Shown here: in pieces, positions 1 through 8,324 of the stretch
Layout: every line of letters starts with the position of its first letter
Numbering within the stretch: position 1 is the stretch's first letter
Assembly (NCBI RefSeq): GCF_902833085.1
Contig: NZ_CADFEB010000002.1
Location: 804,934 to 868,933, forward strand
DNA: 64,000 bases
Direction of reading: 5' to 3'
Origin: Burkholderia ubonensis
Lineage (GTDB): Bacteria; Pseudomonadota; Gammaproteobacteria; Burkholderiales; Burkholderiaceae
Position numbers and translations under genes: made by a program
Notes under the pieces: generated by a model
Database searches by the model: none
Seen by the model: the letters and a program-made list of their open reading frames with translations, nothing else
What the model was told of the DNA's origin: nothing

Positions 1-88
1 CAAGCTCGGCATGCGCCGCGTCGGCATCGTGCAGGACGGCATCCCGTACATGCGCTACCGGCTCGAGCGCGACGATCTGCGCAGGTAG
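1..88 (+). CDS. C-terminal end of a GNAT-like acetyltransferase (partial)
   Basis: An open frame enters from the left edge (first whole codon at 2) and stops with TAG at 86-88. It gives a 28-residue tail containing KLGMRRVGIVQDG and PYMRYRLERDD. A 'LGM...' stretch followed by a short strand and a charged end is typical of RimJ/RimL-type GNAT N-acetyltransferases. Only the tail is visible, so substrate and exact family are inference. The next 120 bp hold no gene I can support. Confidence 0.5.
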   Translation, partial: KLGMRRVGIVQDGIPYMRYRLERDDLRR

Positions 89-212
89 CGGCCGCGCATC
101 GGCATGCGGTTGTCATGGATCGTCAAATCCGCGCAGGCGAGGGATGCGCGGTATTAACGCCGTGCGGGTTCAGGAGTATCGTTGCCGGAATTTGTCTACA
201 GAGGGCTCGATC

Positions 213-839
213 ATGTCACCCGGCCACGATGTTCACATCATTCCCGTCAAGCTCGACGCGCTGCGCCCGACCCAGATGACGGTCGGCTATCGCGAGGTGA
301 AGGCGAAGCGCAAGCACTGGAAGTCGCTCGGCAAGCGCGAACGCAAGGCCGCGATCGATTCGCACTGGTTTCCCGCGGTCATCGGCCCCGACGGCCGGCA
401 TTACATCACCGATCACCATCATCTCGGCCTCGCGCTGATCGAGGAAGGCGAGACGACCGTGAGGGCGATGCTGCTGAAGGACCTGTCGTGGCTCGACGAG
501 ACGATCTTCTGGCGGATGATGGAGCACAACCAGTGGGTGCACCCGTTCGACACGGACGGCGCGCGCCGCGATTACACGGATCTGCCGCAGGTGCTCACGG
601 GGCTCGAGGACGATCCGTACCGCAGCCTCGCGGGCGAGCTGCGCACCGCGGGCGGCTATGCGAAGGACGCGACGCCGTTCAGCGAATTCCTGTGGGCCGA
701 CTATCTGCGGCTGCACGTGACACCCGACCAGATCCGCAAGAACTTCGACAAGGCGCTCGACGCCGCGATGAAGCGCGCGCACGAGCAGGACGCGCGCTAC
801 CTGCCCGGCTGGTCGGGCGTCATCGTCACGAAAGCCTGA
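213..839 (+). CDS. ParB/Srx-like N-terminal domain protein
   Basis: 208-residue protein. The ATG at 213 is preferred over an in-frame ATG at 144 because GAGGG lies 8-12 bases upstream and the family's conserved region starts right after it. The early segment (about residues 8-75) ends in ITDHHHLGLAL, the DHHH signature of the ParBc_2 (ParB/sulfiredoxin-like) fold. The rest is hydrophilic, with no helix-turn-helix or membrane segment. Members are widespread and mostly uncharacterised; nucleotide binding or hydrolysis is suspected for the fold but nothing here proves it. A SulP transporter gene follows after 10 bp, so the two are probably co-transcribed. This is not the chromosome-partitioning ParB: the HTH domain is missing and there is no parA. 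Confidence 0.7.
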   Translation: MSPGHDVHIIPVKLDALRPTQMTVGYREVKAKRKHWKSLGKRERKAAIDSHWFPAVIGPDGRHYITDHHHLGLALIEEGETTVRAMLLKDLSWLDETIFWRMMEHNQWVHPFDTDGARRDYTDLPQVLTGLEDDPYRSLAGELRTAGGYAKDATPFSEFLWADYLRLHVTPDQIRKNFDKALDAAMKRAHEQDARYLPGWSGVIVTKA

Positions 840-849
840 CCGCCGAGCG

Positions 850-2577
850 ATGCCGACCGCCCGTACACCGCAAGTCCGTCCCGACGCCGGCCCGCAGCAC
901 GCCGACCATTTCGCCGCGCTCGGCGAGGCGCCGCCGCCGCGCGCGCAGCGCATCGGCCGCGACGCGCTGGCCGGCGTGTCGATCGCGGGCCTGCTGATTC
1001 CCGAGGCGGTCGCCTACGCGGGGCTCGCGAACCTGCCGCCGCAGGCCGGCCTGATCGCGCTGCTGTCGGGGCTCGTCGTCTACGCGCTGACGGGCAGCAG
1101 CCGCTTCGCGATCGTGTCGTCGACGTCGTCGTCGGCCGCCGTGCTCGCGGCGACGGTGTTCGCCGAATCGAGCATGGGGCTCGCCGCGCAGCTCGCGCTC
1201 GCGGCCGCGCTCGTCGCGATGACGGGCGTGCTGTTCATCCTCGCGGGCGCGCTGCGGCTCGGCGGCATGTCGGACTTCGTCGCGCGGCCCGTGCTGCGCG
1301 GCTTCACGTTCGGGCTCGCGCTGACGATCGTCGTCAAGCAGCTGCCGAAGATCCTCGAGATCAAGGTGCAGCACAGCGATGCGCCGCGCGTCGCGTTCGA
1401 CCTGATCGTGGGCGCCGCGCACGCGAATCTCGCGAGCGTCGCGCTCGGCGGCGGCGCGCTCGCGCTGCTGTTCGCGCTCGGGCGCCGCTCGCGCGTGCCG
1501 GCGACGCTGGTCGTGATCGTGCTGTCGATCGCGGCCGGCTACGTGGTCGACTGGCAGCGCTACGGGATCGCGATCGTCGGCCACATCGACTTCCAGCACG
1601 TCGCGTTCGGGCTGCCGGATCTCGATCGCAATGCATGGCTGCAGACCGCCGAGCTAGGGTTCGCGCTGATGCTGATCCTCTACGCCGAATCGTACGGCTC
1701 GATCCGCAATTTCGCGCTGAAGCACGGCGACAGCGTGTCGCCGAACCGCGACCTCGTCGCGCTCGGCTGCGCAAATCTCGTGTCGGGGCTATTGCACGGG
1801 ATGCCGGTCGGCGCCGGCTATTCGGCGACCTCCGCGAACGAGGCGGCGGGCGCGCAGTCGCGCCTCGCCGGGCTGTGGGCGGCCGGCGTGATCGCGCTGA
1901 TCGTGTGGCTGCTGCTGCCGCAGCTGTCGCGCACGCCCGAGCCGGTGCTCGCGGCGATCGTGATCTTCGCGGTCAGCCATTCGCTGCATCCGTCGGTGTT
2001 CCGGCCGTACTGGACCTGGCATCGCGACCGGCTCGTCGTGATCGCCGCGCTGCTCGCGGTGCTGGTGCTCGGCGTGCTGCACGGGCTGCTCGCCGCGATC
2101 GGCGTGAGCCTGCTGCTGACGCTGCGCAAGCTGTCGGAGCCGAACGTGAGCGTGCTCGGCCGGCTGCGCGACAGCCACGACTTCGTCGACGTATCGATCC
2201 ACGAGGACGCGCAGCCGGTGCCCGGCGTGCTGATCGCGCGGCCGGAGGCGCAACTGTTCTTCGCGAACGCGGACCGGATGCTGAACCGCGTGCGCGCGCT
2301 CATGAAGGCGGCGCCGGACACGCACACGGTGCTGTTGAGCCTCGAGGAGACGCCCGACGTCGACGGCACGACGATCGAGTCGCTGCGCACGTTCGCCGCG
2401 GAATGCGCGGCGCGCGGCCAGCGCTTGGCGATGGTGCGCCTCAAGCTGCATGCGCTGCACGCGCTGCATCGCGCGGCGGACGAGACGCTGCGCGCCGACG
2501 CGATGTCCGAGCTGAGCGTCGACGAGAGCCTGCAGCAGCTGCAGGCGTCGGGCCGCACGGCGACGGCCGACGCCTGA
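850..2577 (+). CDS. SulP family anion permease with STAS domain
   Basis: 575-residue inner-membrane protein of the SulP/SLC26 family. Residues about 35-430 are strongly hydrophobic and form 12-14 transmembrane segments, starting with the typical LLIPEAVAYAGLANLPPQAG region. The last ~130 residues are soluble and match a STAS domain (LLSLEETPDVDGTTIESL). Family members carry sulfate, bicarbonate or dicarboxylates; the substrate cannot be read from sequence. It starts 10 bp after the ParB-like gene and ends 5 bp before the convergent epimerase gene, so little room is left for a terminator. Confidence 0.9.
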   Translation: MPTARTPQVRPDAGPQHADHFAALGEAPPPRAQRIGRDALAGVSIAGLLIPEAVAYAGLANLPPQAGLIALLSGLVVYALTGSSRFAIVSSTSSSAAVLAATVFAESSMGLAAQLALAAALVAMTGVLFILAGALRLGGMSDFVARPVLRGFTFGLALTIVVKQLPKILEIKVQHSDAPRVAFDLIVGAAHANLASVALGGGALALLFALGRRSRVPATLVVIVLSIAAGYVVDWQRYGIAIVGHIDFQHVAFGLPDLDRNAWLQTAELGFALMLILYAESYGSIRNFALKHGDSVSPNRDLVALGCANLVSGLLHGMPVGAGYSATSANEAAGAQSRLAGLWAAGVIALIVWLLLPQLSRTPEPVLAAIVIFAVSHSLHPSVFRPYWTWHRDRLVVIAALLAVLVLGVLHGLLAAIGVSLLLTLRKLSEPNVSVLGRLRDSHDFVDVSIHEDAQPVPGVLIARPEAQLFFANADRMLNRVRALMKAAPDTHTVLLSLEETPDVDGTTIESLRTFAAECAARGQRLAMVRLKLHALHALHRAADETLRADAMSELSVDESLQQLQASGRTATADA

Positions 2578-2582
2578 CGGCG

Positions 2583-3635
2583 TCAGCGCACGTCGAGCAC
2601 GTCGAAGCGATACGCGATCTCGAGCGGCCGCGCCGGATCGAGCGTGACAGCGGTCGCCACGCCGCGCGCGTTGATCGGGTTCGGCGCGAGCGATGCCGCG
2701 CAACCCAGCTCGAACGCGCTCGCCACCGGCTCGACGCCGACGCAGAGATTGCGCCCGTTCCACGGCGCGTAGGTCCTGCCGCGATTGCTGATCCACAGCA
2801 GCAGCGACGGCAGCACGGCGGCATCCCACGTCAGGCGGCAGGCCGTGCCGGCCACCTCGTCATGCAGCGTCACGCCGCCGTCGATCCCGCACAGCTGCAC
2901 GATTTCCTCTGTCGCGTCCGCGAACGGCAGCCGGTCGAACGCGCGATGGCCGCCGGCGGCGAGCGGCACCCGGTCGAGGGTTTCGAACGTCGCGCCGGGG
3001 CGGCCGAGCGACACGCCGGGCTCCGGTCCGCCCGGATGCACGACGCCGAAGCGGAACGCGTCCGGCTCGATGCGAAACGCGCCCGCGAGCGCGGGCAGCG
3101 CGAGATTCGGATGCAGGCCGATCGGGCGGCGTGCACCGGCGCGCGCATCGATCCGCAGCACGACGTCGAGCGCGGGGCGGTGCGGGTCGGCGCGGATCGT
3201 GCGCGTGAGCCGCGCGATCGGCGAGCCGGCCGGATAGTCGAGCGCGATCTCGATGTCGAGCGCGCCGCGCCGCACGCAGGACCATTGGCCGATGCAGCCG
3301 TAGCCGTGCTGCAGGTCGTCGCTCGGGTCGAGCGGCGCATCGTGTGCGGCGACGGGCGTTGCGACCGCGTCGCGCCAGCCTTCGGCGAGACCGTCCGCCG
3401 GCAGCCTGTCGCCTGCGTACGGCACGCCGAACGGCACGCACACGAATTCGCTGCGCATCACGCCGAGCAGGCCGTCGGGCCGGGGCGCGGGTTCATCGAG
3501 CCACGGCGGCTCGTAAAACGGCCGGACGATGCGATCGCCGATGACGAACGCGACGCCGCCGAGCATGCCGCCTTGCGCATGCACGTCGAACGCGCCGTGC
3601 GCCCATTCGAAATGCCAGACAGATTCAGATTCCAT
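2583..3635 (-). CDS. aldose 1-epimerase / galactose mutarotase-like protein
   Basis: 350-residue cytosolic protein with a galactose-mutarotase beta-sandwich pattern. Likely sugar-ring signposts are GLHPNLALP (mid-protein) and a late NGRNLCVGVEPVAS segment, in the region where mutarotases place a catalytic Glu. Mutarotases interconvert alpha and beta anomers of hexoses. It is the last gene of the minus-strand sugar operon, 46 bp after zwf, so it probably supplies the right anomer to the kinase or dehydrogenase. This subgroup is divergent from GalM and the substrate is unknown. Confidence 0.75.
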   Translation of the reverse strand: MESESVWHFEWAHGAFDVHAQGGMLGGVAFVIGDRIVRPFYEPPWLDEPAPRPDGLLGVMRSEFVCVPFGVPYAGDRLPADGLAEGWRDAVATPVAAHDAPLDPSDDLQHGYGCIGQWSCVRRGALDIEIALDYPAGSPIARLTRTIRADPHRPALDVVLRIDARAGARRPIGLHPNLALPALAGAFRIEPDAFRFGVVHPGGPEPGVSLGRPGATFETLDRVPLAAGGHRAFDRLPFADATEEIVQLCGIDGGVTLHDEVAGTACRLTWDAAVLPSLLLWISNRGRTYAPWNGRNLCVGVEPVASAFELGCAASLAPNPINARGVATAVTLDPARPLEIAYRFDVLDVR

Positions 3636-3681
3636 GAGATCGGTGCGTGAGTGCTCAGAGCGTTGAAGGCGGCGCGGCCGG

Positions 3682-5169
3682 TCAGTTTTCTTCCTCGCGC
3701 CAGCACGTGCCGTGCCGCGCGAGCAGCGCGCTCGCCGGCGCGGGGCCCCAGCTGCCGGCCGCGTACGGCTTCGGCGCGGGTGCGCGCTGCGCGGCGTCGG
3801 CGAGGATCGGCGCGACCCAGCGCCATGCGGCTTCCTGTTCGTCGCGGCGCACGAACAGCGCGAGGCGTCCCGCGATCACGTCGAGCAGCAGGCGCTGATA
3901 GGCTTCCATCCGGTTTTGCTGGAAGAAGCGGTCGAACGCGAGATCGAGATGCACGCCCTGCAGCGACATGCCGAGCCCCGGCTGCTTCGCGAGCGTGCTG
4001 AGCCGGATCGCTTCGTCGGGCTGCAGGCGGATCGTCAGCCGGTTCGAGCCGGGCCGCAGCGCCGCGGCGCCGAGCGCCGAATGCGGCACCGGCCGGAAGT
4101 TGACGACGATCTCGGCCACGCGATCGGCGAGCCGCTTGCCGGTGCGCAGGAAGAACGGCACGCCGGCCCAGCGCCAGTTGTCGACCTCGGCCTTCAGCGC
4201 GATGAAGGTCTCGGTGGCGCTGTCGGCCGCGATGCCCGGCTCGTCCCGGTAGGCCGGCACGGCCGCGCCGCGCACCGCGCCCGCGCGATACTGGCCGCGC
4301 ACGACGCTGCGGGCAATGTCGTCGCCGGCGAGCGGCTTCAGCGCGCGCAGCACGCGCAGCTTCTCGTCGCGCACCGCGTCCGCGTCCATCGATTGCGGCG
4401 GTTCCATCGCGATGATCGCGAGCAGTTGCAGCAGGTGGTTCTGCACCATGTCGCGCAGCGCGCCGGTCTGGTCGTAGAACGCGCCGCGTCCGCCGACGCC
4501 GAGCTCTTCCGCGACGGTGATCTGGATGTTCTCGATCCATTCGCGCCGCCACAGCGGCTCGAACATCACGTTGCCGAAGCGCAGCGCGAACAGGTTCTGC
4601 ACCGCTTCCTTGCCGAGGTAGTGGTCGATCCGGTAGATCTGCTCCTCGCTGAAGATCGTGCCGACCGCATCGTTGATCGCGGCCGACGACGCGAGGTCGT
4701 AGCCGAGCGGCTTCTCGAGCACGACGCGCGACGACGACGGCGCGAGGCCCGCCGCCGCGAGCGAGCGGCAGATCGGCACGAACAGCGACGGCCCGGTCGC
4801 GAGGTAGAAGATGCGCCGGCCCGGAGTCGGCTCGAGCGCGTCGCGCAGGCGCGCGAACGCGTCCGGACGGCTCGCGTCGAGTTCGACGTAGGCGAGCCGC
4901 TCGACGAAGCCGTGCCATGACGCCGCGTCGAACGATGCGGCATCGACGTGCGGGCGCACGGACGCATCGACCCAGCGCAGGTAGCCGGCATGGTCGAACG
5001 GATTCTGCGCGACCGCGACGATGCGTCCGGCGCTCGCGAGCAGGCCGTCGCGATGCGCGGCGTACAGCGCCGGCAGGATCTTGCGCATCGCGAGGTCGCC
5101 GGTGCCGCCGAACAGCACGAACGCGAACGCGGACGGGTCGCGCGATGCAAAGGCGTGGGCAGCGTTCAT
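3682..5169 (-). CDS. zwf: glucose-6-phosphate 1-dehydrogenase
   Basis: 495 residues, the usual length. It oxidises glucose-6-phosphate to 6-phosphogluconolactone with NAD(P)+, feeding the Entner-Doudoroff and pentose phosphate routes. The dinucleotide-binding loop is LFGGTGDLAMRK (19-30), the substrate loop is EKPLGYDL (152-159), and the active-site signature RIDHYLGKE is at 180-188. The ATG at 5169 overlaps the stop of the upstream kinase gene (ATGA, 5166-5169), which indicates translational coupling. The same frame stays open far upstream, but that part is antisense shadow. Burkholderia usually has other zwf copies, so this one is probably dedicated to sugar taken up by the linked ABC system (inference). 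Confidence 0.95.
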   Translation of the reverse strand: MNAAHAFASRDPSAFAFVLFGGTGDLAMRKILPALYAAHRDGLLASAGRIVAVAQNPFDHAGYLRWVDASVRPHVDAASFDAASWHGFVERLAYVELDASRPDAFARLRDALEPTPGRRIFYLATGPSLFVPICRSLAAAGLAPSSSRVVLEKPLGYDLASSAAINDAVGTIFSEEQIYRIDHYLGKEAVQNLFALRFGNVMFEPLWRREWIENIQITVAEELGVGGRGAFYDQTGALRDMVQNHLLQLLAIIAMEPPQSMDADAVRDEKLRVLRALKPLAGDDIARSVVRGQYRAGAVRGAAVPAYRDEPGIAADSATETFIALKAEVDNWRWAGVPFFLRTGKRLADRVAEIVVNFRPVPHSALGAAALRPGSNRLTIRLQPDEAIRLSTLAKQPGLGMSLQGVHLDLAFDRFFQQNRMEAYQRLLLDVIAGRLALFVRRDEQEAAWRWVAPILADAAQRAPAPKPYAAGSWGPAPASALLARHGTCWREEEN

Positions 5170-6104
5170 CGCGGCAGACTCGCGGCAATGCTCGACGCGT
5201 CGAGCCGTTCGGCCACTTCGGCGGCCGTCGGCGCATAGGCGCCCGGATGCGCGCACGCGACCGCCGCGCACGCGGCCGCGTAGCGCAGGTGCTCGGCGGC
5301 CGGCGCGTCGGGGCGCGTGAGCAGGCTCGCCATCCAGCCGCCGACGGTCGCGTCGCCGCAGCCGACGGTATCGGCGACCTCGGTCGGGAACGCCGGCTGG
5401 AACAGCGTGTCGCCGCCGTGGAACAGCTGCATGCCGGCCGCGCCGCGCGTGACGAGCACGGCCGCTTCGGGCGCCCACGCGCGCAGTTGCGCGATGGCGG
5501 CGGCCTCGTCGAGCTCGGGGAACAGGCCGAGCAGGTCTTCGTCGGACACCTTGATGGTGTCGGCGAGGCCCGCCAGCCGGCGCAGCGTCGCGCGGTACGA
5601 CGGATCGGCCATCGGCGCGCGGAAGTTCGGGTCGAACGAGATCCGCTTGCCGGCCGCGCGCGCGGCCTGCGCGATGTCGATGAGGCGCGCCGCGAGCGGC
5701 TCGCGCACGACGCCGAGCGAGCCGACGTGCACGATGTCCGCCGCCTCCAGCGCGCCGGCGGGCAGGGCGGCCGGGTCGAACGCGAGATCGGCGCTGTTCT
5801 CGCCGATGAAGAAGTAGTTCGGCGGCCGCTTCGACACGACCATCGCGAGCAACGGCGCGCGGTCGACCTGCCGGATGAAGCGCATGTCGAGTCCGGCTTC
5901 GGCGCTCTTGCGCATCAGCTCGTCGCCGAAGATGTCGCGGCTGACCGTGCCGGCGAAGCCGGTCGGCACGCCGAGCCGGGCGCCGACGCGCGCCACGTTC
6001 CAGCACGAACCGCCGGCGACGCTGTGCCAGTGCTGCGCGTCGTCGCGGATGAAATCGGTCAGCGCTTCGCCGAATACGACCAGGCGGGGAAGGTTCGTCG
6101 TCAT
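5166..6104 (-). CDS. PfkB family carbohydrate kinase (fructokinase-like)
   Basis: 312-residue cytosolic sugar kinase. PfkB motif 1 is GGSCWNVAR (31-39) and motif 2 is DTVGCGDATVGG (245-256), with Asp251 as the expected catalytic base. The second motif has Cys where most relatives have Ala (GAGD), a mild variant. It would phosphorylate the imported sugar with ATP. The linkage of a ROK regulator, a ribose-type ABC importer and a PfkB kinase resembles the fructose (frc) locus of rhizobia, so fructokinase is the best guess, but ribose, mannose or another ketose cannot be excluded. Stop and zwf start overlap by 4 bp. Confidence 0.88.
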   Translation of the reverse strand: MTTNLPRLVVFGEALTDFIRDDAQHWHSVAGGSCWNVARVGARLGVPTGFAGTVSRDIFGDELMRKSAEAGLDMRFIRQVDRAPLLAMVVSKRPPNYFFIGENSADLAFDPAALPAGALEAADIVHVGSLGVVREPLAARLIDIAQAARAAGKRISFDPNFRAPMADPSYRATLRRLAGLADTIKVSDEDLLGLFPELDEAAAIAQLRAWAPEAAVLVTRGAAGMQLFHGGDTLFQPAFPTEVADTVGCGDATVGGWMASLLTRPDAPAAEHLRYAAACAAVACAHPGAYAPTAAEVAERLDASSIAASLPR

Positions 6105-6181
6105 GTCTGGGCGTCACGCCGCGAGCTCGCGCCGTGCCTTGTTGCGGTTGTTCGGTTGAGGGGAGCCGTCGTGCGACCGGG

Positions 6182-6217
6182 CCGGCGCGGGCGCGGTGCG
6201 GTCCGCGCCCGCGCCGG
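6182..6217 (-). other. perfect 15-bp inverted repeat between binding-protein and kinase genes
   Basis: Arms CCGGCGCGGGCGCGG (6182-6196) and its exact complement (6203-6217) enclose a 6-base loop, starting 5 bp below the binding-protein stop. No T-run follows on either strand, so it is not a normal terminator. Such hairpins after binding-protein genes often protect the upstream mRNA from 3' decay and give the binding protein higher expression than the downstream genes; that role is inferred. Confidence 0.6.
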
Positions 6218-6222
6218 GCAGG

Positions 6223-7167
6223 TCAGTGCGGCGCGCTCCAGCCCTTGTAGCTCTTCACGTTGTCGCGCGTGATGAGCGTGGGCTCGATCAGGATCATCGG
6301 GTTGGCGGGCTTCTGGCCGTTCATGATCCCGTAGCCGACGTTCACGGCCTGCTGCGCCATCGCCCACGGGTCCTGGCTGGACGACGCCTGCACGAGCGTG
6401 TTGCTCTTGAGCGCGGTCTCGATGTCGGGCGCGCCGTCGACCGACGTGATCACGATGCCGGTGCGGCTCAGCTGCTTCGCGGCGAGATCGCTGCCGACGG
6501 CCTGCGGATCGTTGATCGTGAACACGCCGTCGAGCTTCGGAAAGCGCGTCAGGTAGCCCTGCATCGCGTTCATCCCGCCTTCGCGCGAGCCCTTGCCGTC
6601 CTGGTCGGCGGACAGCAGCTTGATGCCCGGATTCTTCGCGAGCACGGCCTTGCAGCCGTTCACGCGATCGACCACCGCCGACACCTGCGGGCCGTTCTCG
6701 ATGATCACGTTGCCCTTGCCGTTGAGCTTCTTCGCGAGGAAGTCGCACGCGAGCTCGCCGGCCCTCACGTTGTTGGTCTGCACGGTCGCGTTCGCGCCGG
6801 CCGCCGCGACGTCGACCGCGATCACCGTGATGCCGGCCGCCTGCGCCTTCTTCACCGCGGGCTCGATCGCCTTCGGATCGGCCGCGTTGAGCAGGATCAT
6901 GTCGACGTGCGCGGAGATGAAGTTGTCGATCTGCGTGAATTGCTTGTTCAGGTCGTAGTCGGCCGACACGGCCGTGACCTTCGCGCCCGGGTTGATCTGC
7001 TTCGCGCGCGCCTCGGCGCCTTTCGCGATCGTGACGAAGTACGGGTTGCCGAGCGAGCCGACCGTGATGCCGATCGACTTCAGCGGCTTGTCGGCCGCGT
7101 GCGCGGCGGCCGTTGCGAACGCGAGCGCGCAGGCGATGCCGGTCAGGACAGCTTGGGGCTTGAACAT
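6223..7167 (-). CDS. sugar ABC transporter periplasmic binding protein (ribose/fructose type)
   Basis: 314 residues with a Sec signal peptide: MFKPQAVLTG, a hydrophobic core, and probable cleavage after AAAHA (residue 24). The mature part follows the RbsB/FrcB-like periplasmic-binding fold with the early strand IGITVGSLGNPYF, a hinge region, and the late QDPWAMAQQAVNVGYG segment. It would capture a pentose or hexose in the periplasm and pass it to the permease encoded next upstream. It lies 78 bp from the permease gene and 118 bp from the kinase gene, the two widest gaps in the operon; both contain inverted repeats, consistent with segmental mRNA stability. Confidence 0.9.
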   Translation of the reverse strand: MFKPQAVLTGIACALAFATAAAHAADKPLKSIGITVGSLGNPYFVTIAKGAEARAKQINPGAKVTAVSADYDLNKQFTQIDNFISAHVDMILLNAADPKAIEPAVKKAQAAGITVIAVDVAAAGANATVQTNNVRAGELACDFLAKKLNGKGNVIIENGPQVSAVVDRVNGCKAVLAKNPGIKLLSADQDGKGSREGGMNAMQGYLTRFPKLDGVFTINDPQAVGSDLAAKQLSRTGIVITSVDGAPDIETALKSNTLVQASSSQDPWAMAQQAVNVGYGIMNGQKPANPMILIEPTLITRDNVKSYKGWSAPH

Positions 7168-7198
7168 GTCGTTGTCTCCGTGAGGTCCGTTGGACGGC

Positions 7199-7224
7199 GG
7201 GCGCAGGAGGACCTGCCTGCGCCC
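7199..7224 (-). other. inverted repeat in the permease/binding-protein gap
   Basis: GGGCGCAGG (7199-7207) and CCTGCGCCC (7216-7224) are exact complements around an 8-base loop. It lies just ahead of the binding-protein gene on the minus-strand transcript. No poly-U tract follows, so it is more likely an mRNA-processing or stability element than a terminator (inference). Confidence 0.4.
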
Positions 7225-7245
7225 CGATGGATGAAAGGGGGCGCG

Positions 7246-8283
7246 TCAGGTGCGGGCCGAGTCGCGCTGGCGATAGCGGTCGAGCGCGACCGCGCCGATG
7301 ATCACGAGCCCCTTGATGATGTATTGCCAGATGTCGGACACGCCGAGCAGCACGAGCCCGTTGGTCAGCACCGCGATGATCAGCGCGCCGATCAGCGTGC
7401 CGACGATCGAGCCGACGCCGCCTACGAAGCTGGTGCCGCCGAGGATCACCGCGGCGATCGCGTCGAGTTCGTACGACTGGCCGAGCTGCAGGCCGTTGGC
7501 CGCATAGAGCCGCGCGGCCGACATCACCGCGCCGAGGCCGGCGAGCAGGCCCGACGCCGCGTAGACGAACAGCTGGATCGCGCGCACGTTGATGCCCGAC
7601 AGGCGCGCCGCTTCCGGGTTGCCGCCGACCGAGTAGATCCGCATGCCGAGCACGGTGCGGCGCAGGATGAACCACGATGCGACGATCACCGCGCCGGCGA
7701 TCACGACGAGCCACGGCACGCCGAGGATCGAGCCGTTGCCGATGAACGCGAACGGCAGTTGCGGGTTGAAGATCGTCGTGTCGTTGCCCATCAGCCGCGC
7801 GACGCCGCGCACGGCGGTCAGCGCGCCGAGCGTGACGATGAACGGCGGCAGGCGCAGCAGCGCGATCAGCCCGCCGTTGATCACGCCGAACACGAGGCCG
7901 ACCGCGAGCGCGGCCGGCACGCCGAGCCAGCCCCAGTTCGGGATGTTCGACGCGAGCAGCGCGGCGACCGCCGCGGCCGCGAGCACGGAGCCGACCGACA
8001 GGTCGATGCCGCCGGTCAGGATCACGAACGTCATCCCGGCGGCGAGCACGATGTTGATCGACGCCTGCTGCGTGACGATCGACAGGTTCTGCAGCGTGAA
8101 GAAGCCGTCGGTCAGGAAGCCGAAGCCGACGCACAGGATCAGCAGGACCGGCAGCATGCCGGCGGTGCGCATCAGCGATTGCATGCGCGCGCGGTGCTCG
8201 CCGAGCCGCACCTGCGGCGCGCGCTCTTGTACCGGATGGGCCGGCGCGGAAGCGAGGTTCCGCTGCTTGGTCGGGTTGATCAT
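7246..8283 (-). CDS. sugar ABC transporter permease (RbsC type)
   Basis: 345-residue inner-membrane protein with about 9-10 hydrophobic segments. It holds the conserved RbsC-family core FVILTGGIDLSVGS and the later AVILGGTSFVGGVGS segment. It forms the membrane channel, probably as a dimer, with the ATPase encoded 41 bp upstream. The first ~35 residues are polar and cytosolic. Order ATPase, permease, binding protein is standard for CUT2 sugar importers. Confidence 0.93.
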   Translation of the reverse strand: MINPTKQRNLASAPAHPVQERAPQVRLGEHRARMQSLMRTAGMLPVLLILCVGFGFLTDGFFTLQNLSIVTQQASINIVLAAGMTFVILTGGIDLSVGSVLAAAAVAALLASNIPNWGWLGVPAALAVGLVFGVINGGLIALLRLPPFIVTLGALTAVRGVARLMGNDTTIFNPQLPFAFIGNGSILGVPWLVVIAGAVIVASWFILRRTVLGMRIYSVGGNPEAARLSGINVRAIQLFVYAASGLLAGLGAVMSAARLYAANGLQLGQSYELDAIAAVILGGTSFVGGVGSIVGTLIGALIIAVLTNGLVLLGVSDIWQYIIKGLVIIGAVALDRYRQRDSART

Positions 8284-8324
8284 TTCGGTAGCCTAAACGT
8301 AAGGTGGAAAATAAGCGGCGGTGC

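Noticed and set aside
213..839. Chromosome partition protein ParB
   Set aside because: No HTH or C-terminal dimer domain and no parA or parS nearby; only the ParB/Srx-like N-terminal domain type.
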